A stretch of 22,872 bases of DNA, from the NCBI GenBank assembly GCA_002498985.1, contig DAJO01000014.1:1-22872 (forward strand). The letters are read 5' to 3'. A program made the position numbers and the translations under genes. The notes under the pieces were generated by a model. The model was given only the letters and a program-made list of their open reading frames with translations, had not been told where the DNA came from and ran no database searches. This stretch comes from Euryarchaeota archaeon UBA257 (lineage in GTDB: Archaea > Thermoplasmatota > Poseidoniia > Poseidoniales > Thalassarchaeaceae). Below are positions 14,817 to 22,039 of the stretch, in pieces. Each line of letters opens with the position of its first letter. Within the stretch, counting starts at the first letter, position 1.

Positions 14817-15722
14817 ATGCATCAAGGTGCTCTACTAATTGTTGGTGTTGGAGGATTGGGCTCTCTCTGGGCAGAAAGAGCACATTCACGGTGCTCAAGA
14901 TTTTCTGATCTTTTGTTGATTGATGCCGATGAAAAAACCTTCAATGGTAGCGCAGAAGCACATTGCTTACATCTTGATGCGTCAGGCGAAGCAAAAGGCG
15001 CTGCAGCATTACCAATGCTCGCCAAACATAGATTAAATGAGGGTGTCAAAGAAATCCAGCCTTTGATCGATAAAGCCGAGCTTGTAGTAATTTTAACTTG
15101 CTTAGGAGGAGGGGTTGGGTCAGGTGCCGCATCCGAATTTGCAAGGCTGGCAAGAGAGTCTGATTCGATGGTAGTTTCGATTGTAGGATTTCCTTTCGCG
15201 GAACAACCGATTAGATATCAAATGGCCGAAGAATCTTTTCCAGAATTATATAATTTTTCTAATGTTTGTATTAGAGTAAGTTTAGAAAGATTGTCTTGGC
15301 AGTCCAAGGAAAGAAAACTAGACTGGAAAAAAGGTGCAGGTTGGATAGAAGAATTAGTCGAGGGATTATTATCTACGCTTGCTAAGGTCGGGAAAATAAA
15401 CCTTGATCTTATGGACTTTAGGACAATTGTCGAACATCCAGGGGAGGCAACAATTCTTGTGGGGTCTGGTCCCACGAACTCATTATCCGAAGTAGTTAAG
15501 ACCGCTTTCCAATCACCTCTTTCTAATCTCGATATAGATGGCGCTAAAGGTTGTTGGATTCAGGTTGAAGGGGGGCCGGATCTGACTATTTATCAGCTAA
15601 ATACAGTCACTGAAGAATTTGTTTCAAGGTTGGATTCTAATTGCCAAGTGCTTCTGGGCGCTCGTTCAACCGATGAGATGATTGGGCGTGTAAGAGTAGT
15701 AGCAGTCGTCAGCGGCTTGTAG
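14817..15722 (+). CDS. Divergent FtsZ/tubulin-superfamily GTPase
   Basis: The 301-aa protein has the FtsZ outline: an N-terminal Rossmann start (LLIVGVGGLGS, 6-16), the tubulin signature as GGGVGSGA (97-104, FtsZ GGGTGTGA) and the T7-loop motif N-x-D-x-x-D in INLDLMDFRTIV (194-205; Asn195, Asp197, Asp200). The C-terminal domain pattern ends GARSTDEMIGRVRVVAVVSG. The catalytic acid pair is intact, so GTP hydrolysis on polymerisation is plausible. It lacks a long linker and the conserved C-terminal peptide that binds FtsA/SepF-type partners. The G1 region is much changed from canonical FtsZ GxGGAGxN. It may be a specialised paralogue rather than the main division FtsZ; CetZ is less likely given the short length. 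It sits between a TPR-like gene and a probable RNase P subunit. Confidence 0.8.
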   Translation: MHQGALLIVGVGGLGSLWAERAHSRCSRFSDLLLIDADEKTFNGSAEAHCLHLDASGEAKGAAALPMLAKHRLNEGVKEIQPLIDKAELVVILTCLGGGVGSGAASEFARLARESDSMVVSIVGFPFAEQPIRYQMAEESFPELYNFSNVCIRVSLERLSWQSKERKLDWKKGAGWIEELVEGLLSTLAKVGKINLDLMDFRTIVEHPGEATILVGSGPTNSLSEVVKTAFQSPLSNLDIDGAKGCWIQVEGGPDLTIYQLNTVTEEFVSRLDSNCQVLLGARSTDEMIGRVRVVAVVSGL

Positions 15723-15742
15723 GAAATCTCCGCACCGTTTCA

Positions 15743-16066
15743 TTGGTTAACTATGACTTTATCGCGTGTGTCGTGCCGAAAGTCAATAAGTCTGCCCGAG
15801 GTAAACACAGGTGGATAGGTTTTCAGTTAGATGTTGAAGATTGTTCGCGACATGAATGCGAAATATTTTTTTCTGATATTTTTGTTAATGTTTCATGGCG
15901 GCTTTTCGATTTCAAGAAAATTGATGGCTTATATTATGGTGTCATAAAGACTCCTTTGGAATCATATATTGACGCTAAGGATATAATAAACAAGCAAGAT
16001 AAATCTTCAACAATTACATCATCAGGTAAGATTAAGTTAGTTAGAGAAAGGATGAGTCTAAAATAG
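15743..16066 (+). CDS. rnp2: Probable RNase P protein component 2 (Pop5 family)
   Basis: Pop5 is a protein subunit of archaeal RNase P, which trims tRNA 5' ends. The 107-aa ORF has the family outline: an early basic strand GKHRWIGFQLDVED (family K-R-Y-x-x-F-x-x), a middle with VSWRLFDF and YYGVIKTPLESY (family G-x-V-R-x...), and a C-terminal SSGKIKLVRERM matching the family's S-G-T-I-[KR]-[KR]-A-R-E ending. The length suits archaeal Pop5 (about 100-130). The only usable start I find is TTG 15743, since no ATG or GTG lies in frame between the upstream stop at 15674 and this point. It follows the FtsZ-like gene by 20 bases. Its stop overlaps the convergent gene's end by nine bases. The assignment is pattern-based and moderate. 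Confidence 0.55.
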   Translation: MVNYDFIACVVPKVNKSARGKHRWIGFQLDVEDCSRHECEIFFSDIFVNVSWRLFDFKKIDGLYYGVIKTPLESYIDAKDIINKQDKSSTITSSGKIKLVRERMSLK

Positions 16067-17431
16067 CCAAGTTAGTTTTTCAATGCTCTGAATCTCCGAT
16101 TTTTCACCTTCTAGTAATACAGACAATCCTCCTTCATTATTCAATCCTATGACTCTAGTTTTTTCTCCATCTACTTCCAATGAATAACCTCTAGATAATA
16201 GTTTAGAAAGGCCTCTCCAAGAATCTCGATTAAATTTATCAGCAGATAAATTATTTTCTAACAATTCATGATTTTCAAATAAGGTCGATAATACGGCATC
16301 AATCATCTTAGACATATCTTTTTTAGTGATATCAGGGAATTTATCATTCCATCCTGTAATTTCCATACCCTCTATTTCCTTACTCGAATAATTCAATCCA
16401 ACCCCAATCCTTAGGTATTCTTTTTGATTATCCATTTCTATCAAAACACCTCCTATTTTCTGCCCATTATTATCTATGATGTCATTAGGCCATTTACAAT
16501 ATTGGTTTAGTAAATCGGCTATTTTCGTACCAATAACAATTTGCACAATTCCGGGATTCAAATCTGATAAAATGGTTTTATTAATATTCCATGTAGCAAG
16601 TAAGTCTCGTTCATCAGATATCCATTTAGATTCTTTCCTTCCTCTCCCTTCGATCTGCTTGTTAGTTTGTACCCTTTGCCAGCCAATTCCAGGTAATTTT
16701 TTGGCTTCATCCATGGTTGAAATACACTCCTCTACTATTCTCATAGGTATTCCTTGACCTGGTTTCCAATATGCGACAATTTCTAGTTTCTCATCATGGA
16801 TCCAAATCGTTTTTATCACTCTGTGTGACCACCCCTTATCCAACCAATATTCTGCATTACTTGGACTCTTTGGATACTTTCGTTGCAATAAAATTATCAG
16901 CAAATCGGGCTCTAAATACATATTATTTTCTTCCAGAAAGTCCGCTAATTGATGTCCCCATCCTTTCTCTGCCATGTCTGACATCGACGCTTCTTCTATC
17001 CAACCCAGTCTTGGCTCACCCGGCGAGGGAGGGTTTAGATAGGGCAAGTTCCAAAATAATAGTTTAGTACCCAAAGGGATTGAGAAATTTTCTTCCCCAA
17101 CTCCGCTTTCTCTAAAATTAATTTTTTCTTCTACTGAAGCGGATATAGAATTTTTCTTTGCAGCAGCTATTGCGAATGGGTTAACATCACATGACTCTAC
17201 TATCCAATTATTTCTAGCTAATATTATGCTTAAAATCCCAGAACCGCAACCAATTTCCATTGCAATACCATTAGGCTTTAGAGTTTCCAAGTATTCAATC
17301 AGTAATGCTGAATCTTCTCTAGGCGGATAAACTGTTTTGGGAATGTCAAGATATATGGCATCTCCATTTTTTAGTTTCACTTCAGCCTTTCGAAGTTCAG
17401 TGATAGGATTATTTTTTTCACCTAAATCCAT
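16058..17431 (-). CDS. birA: Fusion of a HemK/PrmC-like methyltransferase and a biotin-protein ligase
   Basis: The 457-aa protein has two enzymes in one chain. Residues about 15-225 form a class I SAM-dependent methyltransferase: YPPREDSALLIEYL (35-48), the SAM loop MEIGCGSG (58-65) and NLPY (128-131) where HemK/PrmC/Mtq2 proteins have NPPY. Residues about 230-457 form a biotin-protein ligase: STMDEAKKL (238-246), GRGRKESKW (262-270), KWPND (313-317), KIGG (325-328) and GVGLN (343-347), then a C-terminal SH3-like part. The DNA-binding HTH of bacterial BirA is absent. The ligase would attach biotin to the carrier encoded at 1242-1637. The methyltransferase target is unknown; relatives act on release factors or other proteins at Gln or Lys. 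The start is the ATG at 17431. Confidence 0.85.
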   Translation of the reverse strand: MDLGEKNNPITELRKAEVKLKNGDAIYLDIPKTVYPPREDSALLIEYLETLKPNGIAMEIGCGSGILSIILARNNWIVESCDVNPFAIAAAKKNSISASVEEKINFRESGVGEENFSIPLGTKLLFWNLPYLNPPSPGEPRLGWIEEASMSDMAEKGWGHQLADFLEENNMYLEPDLLIILLQRKYPKSPSNAEYWLDKGWSHRVIKTIWIHDEKLEIVAYWKPGQGIPMRIVEECISTMDEAKKLPGIGWQRVQTNKQIEGRGRKESKWISDERDLLATWNINKTILSDLNPGIVQIVIGTKIADLLNQYCKWPNDIIDNNGQKIGGVLIEMDNQKEYLRIGVGLNYSSKEIEGMEITGWNDKFPDITKKDMSKMIDAVLSTLFENHELLENNLSADKFNRDSWRGLSKLLSRGYSLEVDGEKTRVIGLNNEGGLSVLLEGEKSEIQSIEKLTWLF

Positions 17432-17701
17432 ACTCTTTTCTCCGTGTTTCAGTCCTTTTTTTTCAAAACATTTATGTCTAGATGCTCTGCTTTAGGTATG
17501 CCGATTGGGAACTCCTAACCTGCACCCCCGCTCCAGTGGTAGCCATGCCTCTACCATCAGATTGATAAATACCCCTTCAGTCCGACGACAGCCCAGCATA
17601 TGCTATGGGCCTGTGGCATAGTTAAGGAAGACTTCAAAATAATAAAAATATTTTCAGTCTAAAAGTCCTTTTCTGGCTTGCAAGCCCATGTTTTTTGCTG
17701 G
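17432..17701. other. Divergent intergenic region with a GC-rich, hairpin-forming segment
   Basis: This 270-base region lies between the divergent biotin ligase fusion and rpoH. About 17495-17625 is clearly richer in G and C than the surrounding coding DNA. It contains a perfect six-base-pair hairpin, TGGTAG/CTACCA (17537-17542 with 17551-17556, eight-base loop), and a GCCCA/TGGGC inverted repeat (17591-17595 with 17606-17610). No tRNA T-arm, SRP RNA or RNase P RNA signature was found on either strand. The 17600-17662 mini-ORF is not convincing. The segment is a candidate untranslated RNA or regulatory element of unknown kind. Confidence 0.4.
17636..17655 (+). promoter_or_regulatory. Possible TATA box of the rpoH-rpoB-rpoA1 operon
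   Basis: An A/T-only run (AAAATAATAAAAATATTTT) lies about 45-65 bases before the chosen rpoH ATG, just after the GC-rich segment. This suits an archaeal core promoter with a leader of about 30 bases. The call rests on composition and position only. Confidence 0.4.
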
Positions 17702-18304
17702 ATGGTGGTGTTTGATTTGGCAGTGAAAAGTTCGACAAAAAAGAGATTAATGGAACTGGGTGTCTCGGAAGAACATGCCCACCGACTTGCAGACGATGCC
17801 AACATGGATGCAATCAAGAGAATGACAGTTGACCAAGTAGCCAAAAAAGTTGGTTTAGAAACTGGTGATGATGAACTTGAAAATATCATGGGAATTATTC
17901 GTGAACAAATGGCTTCAAGGAAGAGGAGTCGTAGTGGTAGGATTACAATTTCAAGAAAATCTATTCTCGATGATGATATACCTCAGGGCGAAGACCGATT
18001 CAATGTGTTAAATCATTTTTTAGTCCCTCATCACGAATTAATTCCTGTTGATCAAGAGGAGTCTCAACTTGCCCCATGGGATATGCTTCAAACTGATTTC
18101 GATGGCAGTTCCAGATTAGCAAAGGAATTGTTACCTAAAGTCTTAATCACGGACCCTGCTATCCAGGCAATTAAAGAAGTCGAAGAGTCAAATAATTCAG
18201 AACTACCTGCTGGTTGGTTAACTAACAGGGTTGTAAAAATTGTTAGATATAGTCGGTCTGCAGGCTCTAGTACTGCATTCCGCCTAATAGTGGAGAGTAC
18301 TTGA
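17702..18304 (+). CDS. rpoH: DNA-directed RNA polymerase subunit H (RpoH/Rpb5) with an N-terminal extension
   Basis: RpoH is the archaeal counterpart of the Rpb5 C-terminal domain and sits at the downstream DNA jaw. The C-terminal about 100 residues match it: NVLNHFLVPHHELI (101-114), LLPKVLITDPAI (143-154), then GWLTNRVVKIVRYSRSAGSS and FRLIVES. Archaeal RpoH is usually only about 80 aa. This 200-aa form has an extra N-terminal helical region (about 7-75, with KKRLMELGVSEEHAHRLADD and DAIKRMTVDQVAKKVG), followed by a basic patch (SRKRSRSGR, 72-80). The chosen start is ATG 17702, with TTG 17678 or GTG 17705/17708 possible. It begins the RNA polymerase operon; rpoB follows after 12 bases that include a GAGG site. 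Confidence 0.88.
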   Translation: MVVFDLAVKSSTKKRLMELGVSEEHAHRLADDANMDAIKRMTVDQVAKKVGLETGDDELENIMGIIREQMASRKRSRSGRITISRKSILDDDIPQGEDRFNVLNHFLVPHHELIPVDQEESQLAPWDMLQTDFDGSSRLAKELLPKVLITDPAIQAIKEVEESNNSELPAGWLTNRVVKIVRYSRSAGSSTAFRLIVEST

Positions 18305-18316
18305 GGAGTTGTTATT

Positions 18317-21300
18317 ATGAAAGAAATTGTAGATAGTTATTTTCAAAGAAGAAGTTTAGTTAATCACCAATTGATGTCGTACAACGATACAATTCTAGGT
18401 GGCGAAGGCCGCAAAAGCCGTATGGAAAAAATTGTAAGAAATATTCGCGTAGGTACCGATGAAGAAATTGAGTTAATTCCTGGCGGAGTAGACGGTGGAG
18501 GTGCAATCAAACTCGACGTCCTTGAGAAGGAAATTTATGTTCGTTTGAAAGGCTTGAGATTAGGAAATCCCACGATTCGTGAGGCAAATGGTGCAGAGCA
18601 TCCTGCAACTCCCTTGGAATGTAGAATTCGTAAACTAACATACTTTTCACCTATATACATGGATTTCGTCATCTATCGGGATGATATCCCTCCAGAGCCG
18701 GGACAGACTCATGGTTCTATTGAAGAATCTAGCGTCCATATCGGTAATCTTCCAATAATGGTCCGTTCAGCTCGTTGTAATTTGCATCCAGATCACATAG
18801 CTGGTTCACAAGATTCTCCTCGTAAATTGTCTCCTCATACATCAGCTGACGATGCTGAATATCATGAAACTCTTCTAAGAAAATTCGGAGAAGACCCAAT
18901 GGATCCTGGAGGGTACTTCATAATCAATGGTACAGAACGTGTTTTGATTTCTATGGAAGATCTAGCACCTAACCGAGTTACTGTTGAAAAGAACAAAAAA
19001 TATGCTCATGAAACTGAAGTGGCCAAAATTTTCTCTCAGAAAGACGGAGTTAGAAAACCTCTCAATGTAGAAAAGAGAAGAGATGGAATGCTAATGGTGA
19101 AAATTCCTAGTGCAGGTACTGCTGCAATACCAGTAGTTCTTTTGATGAGAGCTCTTGGTATGGAAAACGACAGAGAGATATTCGCTGCAATCGCCGGTCC
19201 AGTTGAAGCAATGAAGTATACTGTTGCAAATCTAAATGATGTTAAAGATAACGAAGAGTATGGAGTAGAGACTACTGAAGAAGCAATTGCTTGGCTCGAG
19301 AAAAAGTTTGCACATGGTCAGCAAAAAGAATATCGAGAATCGAGAATTCAAAATATGCTGGACAAAGAATTGTTACCTCACCTAGGCGCAACTTCTGATG
19401 CTAGGGAAAAGAAAGCGATTTTCCTTGGAAGAATTGTACGACAAGTATTAGAAATGGCTATCACCAATAGAGATCCAAATGATAAAGATCATTATGCTAA
19501 CAAGAGAGTTCGTCTCGCTGGAGATTTAATTGAGGATTTATTCCGTGTCAGCCTACAACAACTAGCTCGTGATTTAAAGTATCAACTTGAACGACATCAT
19601 AATAGAAAGAGAGATTTGAAAATTAATGCATGTCTCAGACCCGATGTCCTGACATCAAAAATTATGCATGCCTTAGCTACAGGGAATTGGGTAGGTGGAC
19701 GCTCAGGTGTCAGTCAGCTACTAGATAGAACTACGTATCTTGCTGCACTATCTCACATGAGACGTGTCACAAGCCCACTCGTAAGGAGTCAGCCACATTT
19801 CGAAGCAAGAGATCTTCACCCAACGCATTGGGGTAGATTATGCCCTAATGAAACCCCTGAGGGTCAGAATTGCGGCCTAGTGAAAAATGCTGCACAAATG
19901 ATTGACGTCTCTGAAGAAGTTGCGGAATCTGAGGTAAAAGAATTATTGAAAGAGGCGGGAGTAGATGACTCACCTGCAGGATGGGCAGATGGATCTAGAA
20001 TTCACGTAAATGGCGATATTTTCGGACTTCACAAGAGGCCCAACAAGTTAGTATCTCAATTCAAACGCCGCCGACGTTCCGGAAGAATTAGGCCAGAAGT
20101 TAGTATTAGACATGATTCTGAAAATAAGGATGTATTCATAAATACTGATAGAGGTAGAATTTTGAGACCTTTACTGGTACTAGAAGAAGGTAATTTAGTA
20201 CTTACAAAACGTACACTAGACGGTTTGAGAGCAGGTGAACTTTCATTCAATGATTTAGTCAGTACTGGAGTTGTTGAATGGATCGATGCAGAAGAAGAAG
20301 AAGACTTACTTATTGCTCCAAGGCCATTCGACTTACCAGAATTCTCTCCAAAATATTCTCGTCCAATTAATCCTGCAAAAGTTGAATGGATGAATCTTGG
20401 AGATATGGTAAATAAGAAAGATGCCGAACTTAGCGTAGAGGTACAATTACCTAATGGTGAGACAGTCACGGAAGAATTTTCAGTGCCGTTGAATTACTAT
20501 CAAGAAGATATCGAGAAGTTGTCTACACAACAAACAAAACAAAATAAGGTTCTTGTTTATACACACGTAGAAATAGATCCTCAGTTAATCCTAGGTGTTT
20601 GTGCGTCTTTAGTCCCATATCCTGAACATAACTCAACACCAAGAGTAACTGGAGGGACTGCAATGGTTAAGCAGAGTCTTGGGCTTCCGAGTTCTAATTA
20701 CAGGCTTCGTCCCGACACAAGAGCTCACATAATGCATTACCCTCAACAATCAATTGTTGGCACTAGGGCAATGAAATCAACAGGATTTAGACAAAGACCT
20801 GGTGGGCAGAACTTCGTTGTAGCTATTATGAGTCACCATGGATATAATATGCAGGACGCTATAATCATGAATCGTGCGTCAGTAGAACGTTCTCTAGGAC
20901 GTTCTTCATTCATCAGGACTTACAATGCAGAAAACAAAAGATTCCCTGGGGGACAAGAAGAAAGAATCGAGGTGCCAGGGACAGGTCTAGATGAAATTAA
21001 AGGATTGAAATCATTCAACAGTTATTCTCATCTTGAGAGAGACGGTTTACCAGTGCCTGAAGAGTTTTTGACTAGTGGCGCTCCAGATTCTAAAGTTCTA
21101 GTAGGGAAAACAAGCCCTCCAAGATTCCTTGAAGAGTCAGCAGGTGCTTTCCTACAGGCACAGGAACGTCGCGAATCATCAATGATGGTTAGAAATGGCG
21201 AATATGGCTGGGTAGACAATGTTTTCGTAACAGAATCTTTAGATTCTGGAAGATTAGTAAGAATTACCTTGAGGACTAATAAGATTCCTGAATTAGGAGA

Positions 21301-22039
21301 TAAATTTGCTTCTAGACACGGCCAAAAAGGGATTATAGGTAGATTGGTAGATGAAGAAGATATGCCATTTACGGTAAATGGAGTTATTCCTGATGTTCTA
21401 ATTAACCCTCATGCTATTCCTTCGAGGATGACTGTAGCACACGTTCTAGAAATGATTGGCGGTAAAGTAGGTTCAATGGAAGGTCGTCAAATAGATGGTA
21501 CTGCGTTTACAGGTGAGAAAGAAGAATCTCTACGTTCTGGTCTGTTAAGAAATGGATACAATCATACAGGCAGAGAAACAATGGTCAGTGGAGAAACTGG
21601 TGAGGAGTATCCTGCTGACGTTTTCGTAGGAGTAATTTATTATCAAAGATTACACCACTTAGTCAGCAGTAAATTACATGCTAGAAGCCGCGGAAGAGTC
21701 CAGATTTTAACCAGGCAACCAACAGAGGGGCGTGCTCGTCAAGGTGGTCTGAGATTCGGAGAAATGGAACGTGACTGTTTGATTTCTCACGGTGCTTCGA
21801 TGGTAATCAAAGATCGCCTACTTGATGAATCAGATGGTTGGAATCTGATGGTATGTAATACTAGAGGATGTGGACACATTGCTTACTTTGATTGGAAACG
21901 CAGGACTACTGTTTGTCCTTATTGTGGAGACCGGGCTGACGTACATACAGTACAAACATCATATGCATTCAAGCTTCTTTTGGACGAAATGAAAAGTCTA
22001 GGGGTGGCCATGAGACTTGAACTGGAGGATAGAAAATGA
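18317..22039 (+). CDS. rpoB: DNA-directed RNA polymerase subunit B, unsplit
   Basis: This is the second-largest polymerase subunit and forms half of the active-site cleft. It has 1240 aa in one chain, carrying both the B'' part and the B' part. The N-terminal part has GGYFIINGTERVLISMEDLAPN. The middle has HYANKRVRLAGDLIEDLFR, HPTHWGRLCPNETPEGQNCG and the fork/hybrid-binding blocks. The C-terminal half has YPEHNSTPRVTGGTAMVKQS, GDKFASRHGQKGIIG and NPHAIPSRMTVAHVLE. A zinc site follows near the end (Cys1180, Cys1185, Cys1200, Cys1203). The absence of a B'/B'' split, unlike many methanogens and haloarchaea, agrees with a Thermoplasmata-type lineage. It starts at ATG 18317, and its stop overlaps the rpoA1 start (ATGA). 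Confidence 0.97.
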   Translation: MKEIVDSYFQRRSLVNHQLMSYNDTILGGEGRKSRMEKIVRNIRVGTDEEIELIPGGVDGGGAIKLDVLEKEIYVRLKGLRLGNPTIREANGAEHPATPLECRIRKLTYFSPIYMDFVIYRDDIPPEPGQTHGSIEESSVHIGNLPIMVRSARCNLHPDHIAGSQDSPRKLSPHTSADDAEYHETLLRKFGEDPMDPGGYFIINGTERVLISMEDLAPNRVTVEKNKKYAHETEVAKIFSQKDGVRKPLNVEKRRDGMLMVKIPSAGTAAIPVVLLMRALGMENDREIFAAIAGPVEAMKYTVANLNDVKDNEEYGVETTEEAIAWLEKKFAHGQQKEYRESRIQNMLDKELLPHLGATSDAREKKAIFLGRIVRQVLEMAITNRDPNDKDHYANKRVRLAGDLIEDLFRVSLQQLARDLKYQLERHHNRKRDLKINACLRPDVLTSKIMHALATGNWVGGRSGVSQLLDRTTYLAALSHMRRVTSPLVRSQPHFEARDLHPTHWGRLCPNETPEGQNCGLVKNAAQMIDVSEEVAESEVKELLKEAGVDDSPAGWADGSRIHVNGDIFGLHKRPNKLVSQFKRRRRSGRIRPEVSIRHDSENKDVFINTDRGRILRPLLVLEEGNLVLTKRTLDGLRAGELSFNDLVSTGVVEWIDAEEEEDLLIAPRPFDLPEFSPKYSRPINPAKVEWMNLGDMVNKKDAELSVEVQLPNGETVTEEFSVPLNYYQEDIEKLSTQQTKQNKVLVYTHVEIDPQLILGVCASLVPYPEHNSTPRVTGGTAMVKQSLGLPSSNYRLRPDTRAHIMHYPQQSIVGTRAMKSTGFRQRPGGQNFVVAIMSHHGYNMQDAIIMNRASVERSLGRSSFIRTYNAENKRFPGGQEERIEVPGTGLDEIKGLKSFNSYSHLERDGLPVPEEFLTSGAPDSKVLVGKTSPPRFLEESAGAFLQAQERRESSMMVRNGEYGWVDNVFVTESLDSGRLVRITLRTNKIPELGDKFASRHGQKGIIGRLVDEEDMPFTVNGVIPDVLINPHAIPSRMTVAHVLEMIGGKVGSMEGRQIDGTAFTGEKEESLRSGLLRNGYNHTGRETMVSGETGEEYPADVFVGVIYYQRLHHLVSSKLHARSRGRVQILTRQPTEGRARQGGLRFGEMERDCLISHGASMVIKDRLLDESDGWNLMVCNTRGCGHIAYFDWKRRTTVCPYCGDRADVHTVQTSYAFKLLLDEMKSLGVAMRLELEDRK

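Noticed and set aside
14714..14908. 64-aa frame overlapping the TPR-like and FtsZ-like genes
   Set aside because: It is a shadow of two better supported genes in other frames.
17491..17640. tRNA gene, possibly with an intron, suggested by TGGTAGAGGC on the minus strand and GGGCCTGTGGC on the plus strand
   Set aside because: No T-arm (GTTCRA-type loop with paired stem) and no consistent acceptor pairing could be found on either strand.
17491..17640. SRP RNA or RNase P RNA
   Set aside because: The conserved blocks of these RNAs are not visible and the segment is too short.
17600..17662. 20-codon ORF (MLWACGIVKEDF...) upstream of rpoH
   Set aside because: Very short, runs into the TATA-like region and has no ribosome site.
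20056..20469. 137-aa antisense frame inside rpoB
   Set aside because: Composition is Ser/Leu-rich as expected for an antisense shadow of a conserved coding region.
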